From NCBI RefSeq assembly GCF_000374065.1, contig NZ_KB893254.1, forward strand, positions 63,256 through 127,255: 64,000 bases of DNA, in the 5' to 3' direction. Source of the stretch: Spirosoma luteum DSM 19990. GTDB lineage: Bacteria > Bacteroidota > Bacteroidia > Cytophagales > Spirosomataceae. Under the pieces are notes generated by a model. The model had not been told where the DNA came from, did not search any database, and saw nothing but the letters and a program-made list of their open reading frames with translations. Positions 25,005-33,440 of this stretch are shown piece after piece. Made by a program: the position numbers and the translations under genes. The number at the start of each line of letters is the position of its first letter. Position 1 is the stretch's first letter.

Positions 25005-26051
25005 CTAGTCAAGCACGACGACCGTAACCCGCCGGTTGGCTTTCCGGCCCGACAGTGTGCTATTGTCGGCCTTGGGTTCCGATTCTCCTTTTGCCTTCAC
25101 CTCTATCTGTTCCGATTTAACGCCCGATTTACGGATTCTTGCCTTTACATCATTGGCGCGGTCGCGGGATAGTTGCAGGTTCATTTCTTCCGGTCCTTTA
25201 TCGTCGGTATAGCCCGTCAGGAGTAGTTTTTTACCGGGGTTGGCATTCAGCACTTTAGCCGCTTCGTCGAAGAATTTCTTCGTTTCATCCGTTTTGATGA
25301 AGGTAGCTTCACCCAGCTGGAAGTACAGGTCCATCGGCTTGAAAATCGACGTAAATTTCTGGGCCTCCGCCAGTTCTTTTTCCGTGACGGGCTCCGTCAG
25401 GGTAATCAATGCTGCGGTACTGGTTGATACGGTGGTGGTACTGGTTGCTGCGGTGCTGGTTTCGGCTGGTTTGCTAACCGTAAGGTCCGTTTCAACGAGT
25501 TCGTCGGCTGCCGGTTCGGTTCCCCCAAAGGCAAAGCCCAGCCCACCCACCAGGGAGTCTCCTCTAGCCGTAGCTGGCAGATTCCGTTCGGTTCCTCTGG
25601 TGGTTAGGGAGGCAGTTGGAATGCCCTGTTGCACCAGGTACTGCTTCATGCCGTCTGCCCGGGCAAGGCCCAGGTTTGGGAAGGTCGTGGCATTGGTTTC
25701 TGCGGAGGTATAGTAACCGGTTATCTCCAGCGTTCTGTCCCGGTTGGCTTTCAGGTAGGTAATGAGCGGATCGATTGGTCCGCCCAGTGCATTCATGTTG
25801 GCATTGGCCCCGGATTTGGCGAAACTAAAATTGCGGGGAAATGACACCCGAAAGAAGTTACCATCGGCAATGGTAAAGCCATCGGCGCCGGGAGGGGTTG
25901 TGTACACTTCCTTTTCCGTCGTTAGTGGTTCCACCTGACTGGCTGCCCCAACGTCAAAACAAAGCTGCTTGATTTTGCAGACATGCCACCAGGTTGAGCC
26001 AATCATCCACAGCAGAAGCAGGATAATCCAGGGAGCTTTATTTGTTAGCAT
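25005..26051 (-). CDS. OmpA-family protein with two OmpA-like domains
   Basis: N-terminal hydrophobic anchor (IILLLLWMIGSTWW), a first OmpA-like domain that looks degenerate (NFSFAKSGANANMN to LTTRGTERNLP), a Ser/Thr/Ala-rich linker and a canonical C-terminal OmpA domain. The C-terminal domain has TGYTDDKGPEEMNLQLSRDR and RKANRRVTVVV, including the Asp and Arg that bind the diaminopimelate peptide of peptidoglycan. The first domain has the Arg-containing LARADGMKQYL but lacks the acidic residue in GYYTSAETNAT. It should bridge the inner membrane and the cell wall. It is the first gene of the trio with the two HhH proteins. Confidence 0.88.
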   Translation of the reverse strand: MLTNKAPWIILLLLWMIGSTWWHVCKIKQLCFDVGAASQVEPLTTEKEVYTTPPGADGFTIADGNFFRVSFPRNFSFAKSGANANMNALGGPIDPLITYLKANRDRTLEITGYYTSAETNATTFPNLGLARADGMKQYLVQQGIPTASLTTRGTERNLPATARGDSLVGGLGFAFGGTEPAADELVETDLTVSKPAETSTAATSTTTVSTSTAALITLTEPVTEKELAEAQKFTSIFKPMDLYFQLGEATFIKTDETKKFFDEAAKVLNANPGKKLLLTGYTDDKGPEEMNLQLSRDRANDVKARIRKSGVKSEQIEVKAKGESEPKADNSTLSGRKANRRVTVVVLD

Positions 26052-26302
26052 ACGAGCGGTTAGTTTACAGGGACCGGGTATTACGTGTACCGGAGACGAT
26101 TATACGACAAAAGGTCGCTCAAAAATAGCGGTAACTTATATAAATGCAAGATTATCCCTGCTTATGAACACAGGCAACTCTGTTTCCCGTATTCAGCGTT
26201 AAAGAAGTAAATTTTTCAGTAGAGCAAAAACCGGTTCGGATAGCTCACCGGAAAGTAGTTGGTACTAACTTGCCTTTTTATACGACCTGTTTCCTGTTAG
26301 CA

Positions 26303-27316
26303 ATGCTCATCGACTTACGAAGTGATACCATTACCCTGCCTACTCCCGCCATGCGCGAGGCCATGTTTACCGCCCCCCTCGGCGATGATGTGCTGGGCGA
26401 CGACCCGACCGTGAATGCCCTCGAAGCGAAAGCCGCGGCTATGTTCGGCATGGAAGCCGCCCTGTTTTGCGCGTCGGGCACCATGACCAACCAGCTTGCC
26501 ATCCGCACCCACACCCGCCCCGGCGATGATGTAATTTGTGATTACCTCTCGCACGTGTATCAATACGAAGGCGGGGGTATTTCGGTCAATGCCCTGGCGT
26601 CTGCCAGCCTGGCGCACGGCGAACGGGGTAAACTCACCCCCGCCCTTGTCCGCGACTATATTTACAGCCCTGCCGATTCGCACAAGCCCCTTTCGCGGCT
26701 GGTGGTGCTGGAAAACACCATCAACAAAGGCGGAGGGTGCTATTATACGATACCTGAAATTGCCGCCATCCGAAAAGTGTGCGATGAGTATGGCTTACAG
26801 CTCCACCTGGACGGTGCCCGGCTGTTCAACGCCCTGGTCGAAACCGGCGAGCCGACAACGGCCTACGGCCAGCTATTCGATTCCATCAGTATCTGTCTAT
26901 CCAAAGGGCTTGGCTGTCCGGTGGGGTCCCTTTTGCTGGGAAAAGCCGACTTCATTCATCAGGCCCGGCGGTACCGAAAACTGATGGGGGGTGGCTGGCG
27001 GCAGGCTGGTTTTCTGGCCGCAGCGGGCATCTACGCCCTCGACCATCACGTAGACCGACTGAAGCAGGACCACGTTCGTGCCCGCCGGATTGGTGCCATG
27101 CTGGAGCGACTTCCCGACGTAGTGGAAATCCTGCCCATTGACACGAATATCGTCATTTTCCGGCTCCCCGAAACCATCCTGGCTGCCGATTACGTTCAAC
27201 AGTTAGAAACAAAAGGCATTCGCGGGATCGCGTTTGGCAAACATCAAGTCCGCTTTGTAACACACCTGGACTTTACCGACGAGCAGTTAACAAACATGGA
27301 AGCCCGTCTGAAGTAA
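26303..27316 (+). CDS. ltaE: Low-specificity L-threonine aldolase
   Basis: PLP enzyme that cleaves L-threonine or L-allo-threonine to glycine and acetaldehyde. I start at the ATG at 26303, since the family begins MLIDLRSDTITLPTPAMR; the frame is open from 26270. The PLP lysine is in SISICLSKGLGCPVGSLLLG, the ring-stacking region is FCASGTMTNQLAI, and LHLDGARLFNA contains the cofactor Asp. The C-terminal domain is complete. At 338 residues it fits the family. The GNAT-nitrilase gene begins 8 bases after the stop, so both are probably in one transcript. Confidence 0.95.
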   Translation: MLIDLRSDTITLPTPAMREAMFTAPLGDDVLGDDPTVNALEAKAAAMFGMEAALFCASGTMTNQLAIRTHTRPGDDVICDYLSHVYQYEGGGISVNALASASLAHGERGKLTPALVRDYIYSPADSHKPLSRLVVLENTINKGGGCYYTIPEIAAIRKVCDEYGLQLHLDGARLFNALVETGEPTTAYGQLFDSISICLSKGLGCPVGSLLLGKADFIHQARRYRKLMGGGWRQAGFLAAAGIYALDHHVDRLKQDHVRARRIGAMLERLPDVVEILPIDTNIVIFRLPETILAADYVQQLETKGIRGIAFGKHQVRFVTHLDFTDEQLTNMEARLK

Positions 27317-27324
27317 GATTTTTT

Positions 27325-28938
27325 ATGCATATACAAACCAGAACATTAGAAAAAACAGATTACCATGACCTGAAGGAGGCCATGATTGAAGTATACAGCA
27401 GTATTGGGGGTGATTACTGGACCAAAAGCGCTATCAACAAACTGCTCAACATCTTTCCCGAGGGGCAATTCTGCGTGGAGGTAGACGGTAAAGTGGTGGC
27501 CGTTGCGCTGGCTATCCGGGTCAACTACGCAGACTTTGGGGATAATCATACCTACGCCCAGATTACGGGCGGGTATACCTTTAAAACGCATACCGACGAC
27601 GGCGATTATTTATATGGTATCGAAGTATTCGTCCATCCCGACTTCCGCGATTTACGCCTGGGTCGGCGGCTATACGACGCCCGCAAAGAACTCTGCGAGC
27701 AGTTGAATATCAAGGGAATTCTTGCCGGTGGCCGCATCCCGAACTATAACAAACATTCGGCAGAGTTGTCGCCCCGCGAGTACATTGCCAAGGTAAAGCA
27801 GAAAGAAATTTACGACTCTACCCTCACGTTTCAGCTTTCCAACGACTTCCACGTCCGGAAGGTGCTGCGTGGCTACCTGCCGGGCGATACGGAGTCAAAA
27901 GAGTACGCTACCCTGCTGGAGTGGAACAACATTTATTACGTTGACGAGAAAGACAAGAAGCCCCACACCGACTCCATCATTCGGCTGGGGGTGATTCAGT
28001 GGCAGATGCGTTTTTTCAAGAACCTGGAGGCCTTTTTTGATCAGGTCGAGTTTTTTGTCAATGCCGTAAGCGACTACCGGGCCGATTTTATGGTGCTGCC
28101 AGAGTTCTTCAACACGCCCCTGATGGCCGACTTCAACGACCTGCCCGAGCCCGTTGCCATCCGAAAACTCGCCGATTTCACCTTACCCACCCGCGATAAA
28201 CTCTGCCAGCTGGCCATTGCCTATAATGTCAACATTGTAGGGGGTAGTATGCCGCTGGTAGACGAGGACGGCAAACTCTACAATGTCGCCTATTTGTGTC
28301 GCCGGGATGGGTCGTGGGAAGAGTACCGTAAAATTCATATCACGCCCAACGAAGTGCGGCACTACGGCATGGTAGGCGGCAACGAAATCCGGGCGTTCGA
28401 CACAGACTGCGGTAAAATTGGGATGGTCATCTGCTACGATGTTGAATTCCCCGAACTTGGTCGGATACTGGCGCAGCAGGGCATACAAATTCTGTTTGTG
28501 CCGTTCCTGACCGATACCCAGAACGGATACAGCCGGGTGCGGCACTGCGCGCAGGCACGAGCCATCGAAAACGAGTGTTATGTGGCCATTGCGGGCTGCG
28601 TGGGCAACCTGCCCAAAGTCCATAACATGGATATCAACTTCGCGCAGTCGGCGGTATTCACACCCTCCGACTTTCAGTTTCCGACCAACGCCGTTAAAGC
28701 CGAAGCCACGCCCAATACCGAAATGGTACTCATTGCCGATGTAGATCTGAGTCTGCTCAAGGAACTCCACGAGCAGGGGTCCGTACAGGTGCTCAAAGAC
28801 CGCCGGACAGACCTCTATGATGTGGAACTGAAGAAGCCAGCTCGCAAAGCCCTGAAACTGATCAGTGACCGCCAAAAGAAGGCCTCGCCCGACAATGACC
28901 CGGAAGTAGTAGCTCCGTTGATTGTCGTGGCGGATTAG
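27325..28938 (+). CDS. GNAT-nitrilase fusion protein
   Basis: Two-domain protein. Residues about 1-200 form a GNAT acetyltransferase (VYSSIGGDYWTKSAINKLL, GIEVFVHPDFRDLRLGRRLY with the CoA loop). Residues about 215-510 form a carbon-nitrogen hydrolase of the nitrilase superfamily, with the catalytic triad in VLPEFFNTP (Glu), YRKIHITPNE (Lys) and MVICYDVEFPE (Cys). This fusion is a known bacterial family, annotated as amidohydrolase/N-acetyltransferase, whose substrate is not firmly established. A strong terminator follows. The C-terminal 30 residues are basic and likely disordered. Confidence 0.93.
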   Translation: MHIQTRTLEKTDYHDLKEAMIEVYSSIGGDYWTKSAINKLLNIFPEGQFCVEVDGKVVAVALAIRVNYADFGDNHTYAQITGGYTFKTHTDDGDYLYGIEVFVHPDFRDLRLGRRLYDARKELCEQLNIKGILAGGRIPNYNKHSAELSPREYIAKVKQKEIYDSTLTFQLSNDFHVRKVLRGYLPGDTESKEYATLLEWNNIYYVDEKDKKPHTDSIIRLGVIQWQMRFFKNLEAFFDQVEFFVNAVSDYRADFMVLPEFFNTPLMADFNDLPEPVAIRKLADFTLPTRDKLCQLAIAYNVNIVGGSMPLVDEDGKLYNVAYLCRRDGSWEEYRKIHITPNEVRHYGMVGGNEIRAFDTDCGKIGMVICYDVEFPELGRILAQQGIQILFVPFLTDTQNGYSRVRHCAQARAIENECYVAIAGCVGNLPKVHNMDINFAQSAVFTPSDFQFPTNAVKAEATPNTEMVLIADVDLSLLKELHEQGSVQVLKDRRTDLYDVELKKPARKALKLISDRQKKASPDNDPEVVAPLIVVAD

Positions 28939-28970
28939 TCAGATATTTTATAAGGCAGTTTAGCCTTTTT

Positions 28971-29010
28971 AGCCGTACGTTGATCATCGGGTCAACGTAC
29001 GGCTTTTTTT
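28971..29010 (+). terminator. Rho-independent terminator after the GNAT-nitrilase gene
   Basis: Perfect 13-base arms (28971-28983 and 28992-29004) enclose an 8-base loop and are followed by T7. The T-run touches the stop codon of the convergent DUF819 gene. On the minus strand it can also form a hairpin. Confidence 0.9.
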
Positions 29011-30163
29011 ACCGCAGCACTTCCGCCACCAGAATACCCAGATACGTACCAAGGGCATTACCCAGCGAGCCGACCAGCACGGCGGGCAGCTGCAAATCGG
29101 GCCGGTTCAGGCTGCGGGCCAGCGCCAGGGCCGATGTAGCACCACCCACGTTTGCCTGAGAAGCAATCCCGACGATGTCCCACTCCTGCCTGAAAAACGC
29201 TCCCGTACCAAACAGGATAAGGGCGTGAATAAGCACCAGTAGCAGAATCATCCCGAACAGGACAACGGCCAGCTGTCCGTCGTGCAGCAGCGCCCCAATA
29301 TCGCAGTAGGCACCAATAATGGCCAGGAAAACGTATATTCCGAACAGGCCCAGCACCCGAATACCCCGCAGTTTATTGACAATCCGGAACTGAGCCAGAA
29401 CCAGCGCAAAGGTGGTTAGTACGATCACGAACGGCAGGGAAGGCACCAACGCCGTAAGCTGTTTCGAAAGGAAGATGGACCCAAAGCCCAGGGTGAGTAA
29501 AATGGCCAGATCGCCGGGACCGATGGTTTCCGCATCCGTAAACGGATCGGCTTCGGAAGCAGCAGGGTCCACAGCCCCGACGACCGATGGCTGCGGCACC
29601 GTTTGTTTGTGCGGGAAGCGTTTTTGTAGAAAGCGGGGAAGACTCAGCGTAACCACCATCCACAGGGCCGTCATGATGTTATCGGCTGCCGTGGCGGCCA
29701 CAAATAAATTCCCCGCTTTCGATACGCCATAATGCAGGGCTACCGCGTGGTAATTGATGCTGCCGCCAATATACGTTCCCGTAAACATGCCCGCCAGGGC
29801 GTAAAAAAGTTTCCCCACGGTTTGCGGAGCCGCAAAGACCCACACACTCACCAGCACGCCAATAACCGTACCGGCAGACCCAACCAAAAACATGCTCAGC
29901 ATGGGCAAACCCGCCCGCCGAAGGTCTTTCAGGTTGACATTCAGCAGCAATAGAAACAGTGAGAACGGGGCTATGTAGCTGAAGATACTGTCGTAAACGG
30001 GGGTTTCGGTAGTTGGGATGAGGCCAGCATTGGCTTCGATAGCGGTCAGAATAATCACCAACAACGCCGTACCAATGTGGCTAAAACCGGGCTTTTTAAT
30101 CAGCCATTCGCAGATAACGACATTCAGGCAAAGAACAAACAGGATAAAAATGGCGTCAGTCAC
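29009..30163 (-). CDS. DUF819-family membrane protein
   Basis: Polytopic membrane protein of the DUF819 family, whose biochemical function is unsettled (related to YjcL). Hydrophobic segments occupy nearly all of the length. Conserved family parts include TGTYIGGSINYHAVA, AADNIMTALWMVVTLS, and the C-terminal QANVGGATSALALARSLNRP and VGSLGNALGTYLGI. The two halves both carry glycine-rich helices, as in inverted-repeat transporters. It ends at the terminator shared with the GNAT-nitrilase gene. Transport role is inferred only from the fold. Confidence 0.9.
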   Translation of the reverse strand: MTDAIFILFVLCLNVVICEWLIKKPGFSHIGTALLVIILTAIEANAGLIPTTETPVYDSIFSYIAPFSLFLLLLNVNLKDLRRAGLPMLSMFLVGSAGTVIGVLVSVWVFAAPQTVGKLFYALAGMFTGTYIGGSINYHAVALHYGVSKAGNLFVAATAADNIMTALWMVVTLSLPRFLQKRFPHKQTVPQPSVVGAVDPAASEADPFTDAETIGPGDLAILLTLGFGSIFLSKQLTALVPSLPFVIVLTTFALVLAQFRIVNKLRGIRVLGLFGIYVFLAIIGAYCDIGALLHDGQLAVVLFGMILLLVLIHALILFGTGAFFRQEWDIVGIASQANVGGATSALALARSLNRPDLQLPAVLVGSLGNALGTYLGILVAEVLR

Positions 30164-30316
30164 GGGATGAAGTGGTTAAGCCGTCAAAGTAAGACATATT
30201 TGGCTAACTACGTGGGTGTCCGCTATTATTACTGGCTTTTACCTCATCTTCTACTACTAAATAATTGCGATATAGCTTTTTTAAAGGATAATAGTTGGTT
30301 TATAACAGCATACAAT

Positions 30317-31300
30317 TTAGTACCCAATGTCCTGCGAAACGTGCAGCGGCAGATGGGTACCGGCCTCAAAGGGTTCGTACCGGTACTCGACTACATCTGT
30401 TCGCTGATTTTTACGTCCGTAGGGCATGCCTTCAAAAAACGATTGTCGATACGACCGGGTTGATTCTCGCCAGTATCCGTCCAGTAATGCGGTGTCTATC
30501 TCCCGTTTGTTGCGCATATCAGTGGTATAGCGGTGTATTTCCCGTACAGTACGGTTCCCCCGACCATATCCATACCGTATGGTATCGGGCCCGTCGGCTA
30601 TATAGAATCGCCCCAGATACATAAGATCATACCAGGCAAGGATACGCCTGCCCAGTTTGTCATAAGCGAACCGATGGGAAAAATAACGAATCGTATCCAG
30701 CCGCGGATTTTGGGGCATCTTCATCACATACAATCGGTAATGACGGACAAGCTGCCCCTGCTTGTTACGCTCCCACCGGATACTATCTATCACGGTTGAA
30801 CGATTTGGCTCAGAAACCGGCAAGCGGCTAACCAGTGTATCGTTTGTTTCCGTGTATTTAAACGTGCTTTCGGATGAGCTGATGGCACTTTCTATACCTG
30901 ATTTGATTTCGCTTTCCTTTTTCAGTATACGTGCTACCCGCCCCTGTTGATCGTACACATACTCATTTCTAGATACACTGACAAACCCAGGTGCCGAACT
31001 GTCACTGTGGTAATAATGCGTACTGATGCTCTTCTTATCACCTGCGTATTGATTCCATATTTTCTCGTTCGTCCGGCCGAACAGAAAGTCTTCCAATACC
31101 CTATCCTGTTTGTCCAGAAAGGTAGTCTGTTGCAACTTCCCGTTGTACCATTTAGTACGAACAGTAGCTATTTGCCCTGGGGGCGTAACCACACGCGGAA
31201 TGGATGAATCAAGAAAATAGTCAATATTGCCGGAGCAGCCAATCGCCAAACTCACTGCCAGAAATACCCACCAAGTATGTTGCGCCACACGTAGTCTCAT
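30317..31300 (-). CDS. Lipoprotein of unknown function
   Basis: Predicted lipoprotein: n-region, hydrophobic core and lipobox AIGC at the cysteine near residue 22. The mature part has many tyrosine-rich, repeat-like strands (NEYVYDQQGRVARILKK, FAYDKLGRRILAWYD, RNKQGQLVRHYRLY), similar in rhythm to RHS/YD-type or MORN-like beta structures, but I do not recognise a family. The ATG overlaps the stop of the upstream glycerophosphodiesterase gene by four bases, so the two are translationally coupled. G+C is slightly lower than neighbours. The function is unknown. Confidence 0.7.
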   Translation of the reverse strand: MRLRVAQHTWWVFLAVSLAIGCSGNIDYFLDSSIPRVVTPPGQIATVRTKWYNGKLQQTTFLDKQDRVLEDFLFGRTNEKIWNQYAGDKKSISTHYYHSDSSAPGFVSVSRNEYVYDQQGRVARILKKESEIKSGIESAISSSESTFKYTETNDTLVSRLPVSEPNRSTVIDSIRWERNKQGQLVRHYRLYVMKMPQNPRLDTIRYFSHRFAYDKLGRRILAWYDLMYLGRFYIADGPDTIRYGYGRGNRTVREIHRYTTDMRNKREIDTALLDGYWRESTRSYRQSFFEGMPYGRKNQRTDVVEYRYEPFEAGTHLPLHVSQDIGY

Positions 31301-32175
31301 TTATAAATAATCTTTGCCATTTCCAGTGGCCGGTCGGTGCTCATGATATCCGCCCCATTTTCAACGAACTTACCGTATACCTGATCGCCTTTGGCCGCGG
31401 CCTGTTTGTCCAGGTTACCCAGCGTACCCAGAATGCAGGCGATGCCTTTCTGGTGCAGGAACTGGTATAACTCCTTCGGTGGTTCGGTAACGCCTACGAA
31501 AGCAACCATCCGATTGTCCGGCACGCCCAGTTCGTGCAGCCGGTCATATTCGGCTTGGTTCCGAATCGTAACGGAAATCATCAAATTCGGGTCGAGTTGG
31601 TGGACCAAGGCGGCATCGGTTACGTTGTAGGTGATTATGGCCGCATACGTGCCCGCACCGGTTTTACGAACCATATCCACCACCTTCGCGAAGGATACAT
31701 TTCGCTTCACATCGAGGGTAAACGTAACTTTGTTTTTACCCCAGCGCAGCACTTCTTCCAGCGTCGGTATTTTATACGCCGTCACATTCCCTTTATTATC
31801 CTCCAGCCGATACGGGGCCAGTTCGGCGTAGGTTTTGTCGATGAGTTTACCCGTGCCAGTCGTGGTTCGGTCGAGGGTGGCATCGTGCATCATCACCATC
31901 ACGCTATCTTTTGTCAGGTCGATATCACATTCAATGACAACCGGGTGCGCTGGGGTCCCAACCTGTTTCGCTACGTAGGCAAACGATTCGATGCAGTTTT
32001 CGGGATAGCCCGGCAAATCGCCCCCGCCCCGATGCACCGATATGAGCGGTAGCCGATTCGGTTGGTAAGAAAAAAAGTCCGTGGCTTCCCCCGTAGTGCG
32101 ATTTGTAGCGGTCTTGGGCGAACAGGTCATCAGCCCGAAGCCGAGACCAAGAATTAGTACTTGCTTATACGTCAT
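31297..32175 (-). CDS. Glycerophosphodiester phosphodiesterase family protein
   Basis: GDPD-family enzyme that hydrolyses glycerophosphodiesters to glycerol-3-phosphate and an alcohol. The catalytic and metal-binding residues are in SVHRGGGDLPGYPENCIESF, VIECDIDLTKDSVMVMMHD (Glu-x-Asp and His) and VTFTLDVKRN. A lipoprotein-like signal (LILGLGFGLMTC) suggests surface or periplasmic location. C-terminal NGADIMSTDRPLEM is typical of the family end. The next gene is coupled by an ATGA overlap and encodes an unknown lipoprotein, which may act on the same cell-surface substrate. Confidence 0.93.
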   Translation of the reverse strand: MTYKQVLILGLGFGLMTCSPKTATNRTTGEATDFFSYQPNRLPLISVHRGGGDLPGYPENCIESFAYVAKQVGTPAHPVVIECDIDLTKDSVMVMMHDATLDRTTTGTGKLIDKTYAELAPYRLEDNKGNVTAYKIPTLEEVLRWGKNKVTFTLDVKRNVSFAKVVDMVRKTGAGTYAAIITYNVTDAALVHQLDPNLMISVTIRNQAEYDRLHELGVPDNRMVAFVGVTEPPKELYQFLHQKGIACILGTLGNLDKQAAAKGDQVYGKFVENGADIMSTDRPLEMAKIIYK

Positions 32176-32335
32176 ATAATCTGGGTATCTGACGATTGAC
32201 GCTAACGTGTCAGGATGCGACAGGCCAGCAGGAACCGTTCCGACAAATCAACTTGTTAATGAAGAGATTCTTCCAAGCCTTTGCCCAGTTGGCCAGGGCG
32301 AATCAAAAATAAGGCAGCAACGAATACAACGTCTC

Positions 32336-33352
32336 ATGATTCCCTTCTCAATTCTTGATTTATCGCCTATTATCGCTGGTAACACAGCCGCGCAGGCGTT
32401 TCATAATACGCTTAACCTGGCGCAACACGCTGAGCAGCTGGGCTATAACCGGTACTGGCTGGCCGAGCACCACAACATGCCGGGCGTGGCCAGCGCGGCT
32501 ACGTCGGTCGTGATTGGTTACGTAGCGGGTGGCACCAAAACGATCCGGGTTGGCTCCGGCGGCATTATGTTGCCGAATCACTCCCCACTGGTCATTGCCG
32601 AACAGTTCGGTACGCTGGAATCTCTGTATCCAGGCCGCATCGACTTGGGGCTGGGTCGGGCGCCGGGTTCCGACCAGGCAACGGCCCGGGCGCTGCGCCG
32701 AAATGGCACGGGGCCCGATACATTTCCGCAGGATGTAGTGGAGTTACAGAAATACTTTCAGCCCGACGACTCCAATCAATTTGTGCAGGCAGTGCCGGGC
32801 GCGGGTCTCAACGTGCCAATCTGGTTGCTGGGTTCCAGCACCTTCGGCGCGCAACTAGCGGCTATCCTGGGCTTACCCTATGCTTTCGCTTCTCACTTTG
32901 CCCCAGCCGAACTGATGCGGGCACTGCACGTTTACCGGACGCACTTCAAACCATCGGATACGCTGGCCAAACCGTACGCGATGGTAGCGGCCAACGTTAT
33001 CGCAGCCGACACCGACCAGGAAGCAAACCATTTATTTACATCGGTTCAGCAACAGTTTCTGTACATCCGGCGCGGACAGGCGCGGCAAATGCAACCACCC
33101 GTCGATGACCTGACCGCCCGCTGGCCCGACTATGAACTGGCGGGTATTGATTCAGTATTCCGTTGTTCGGCGGTGGGGTCGCCCGAAACGATTCAGCGAA
33201 GCCTGGCCAGTATCATCGAGCAGACTCAGGCTGATGAGTTGATCATCTCGGCTCCCATTTTCGACCACCAGGCCCGGAAACACTCCCTCACCCTAACCGC
33301 CCAGGTACGGGATGCCCTGGCCACCCGGCAGGAAGAACCAGCGGTTTTGTAG
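32336..33352 (+). CDS. Luciferase-like flavin-dependent oxidoreductase
   Basis: LLM-class (bacterial luciferase-like) flavin oxidoreductase of the MsnO8/YhbW type. I place the start at the ATG at 32336, from which it reads [20 protein letters not shown], the usual family start; the frame is open upstream to 32207 with no family match. Conserved parts are [27 protein letters not shown] and [14 protein letters not shown]. Substrate unknown. Its last codons (GTT TTG TAG) lie inside the left arm of the 45-base palindrome that is shared with the 3' end of leuS. Confidence 0.93.
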   Translation: MIPFSILDLSPIIAGNTAAQAFHNTLNLAQHAEQLGYNRYWLAEHHNMPGVASAATSVVIGYVAGGTKTIRVGSGGIMLPNHSPLVIAEQFGTLESLYPGRIDLGLGRAPGSDQATARALRRNGTGPDTFPQDVVELQKYFQPDDSNQFVQAVPGAGLNVPIWLLGSSTFGAQLAAILGLPYAFASHFAPAELMRALHVYRTHFKPSDTLAKPYAMVAANVIAADTDQEANHLFTSVQQQFLYIRRGQARQMQPPVDDLTARWPDYELAGIDSVFRCSAVGSPETIQRSLASIIEQTQADELIISAPIFDHQARKHSLTLTAQVRDALATRQEEPAVL

Positions 33353-33440
33353 TTTTTTTGTCATTCCGACGAAGGAGGAATCTCAAGCACATTTACTTGA
33401 GATTCCTCCTTCGTCGGAATGACAAAAAAACTACAAAACC
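33343..33440. repeat. Palindromic element, family A, copy 2, with 45-base arms
   Basis: Perfect inverted arms of 45 bases (33343-33387 and 33396-33440) surround an 8-base loop. The inner 29 bases match family A copy 1 at 6355-6428 with a few differences. The outer part contains the final codons and TAG of the LLM gene on one arm and of leuS on the other, so both genes end with the same GTT TTG TAG. As RNA it is a very strong hairpin and probably also acts as a bidirectional terminator. Confidence 0.9.
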
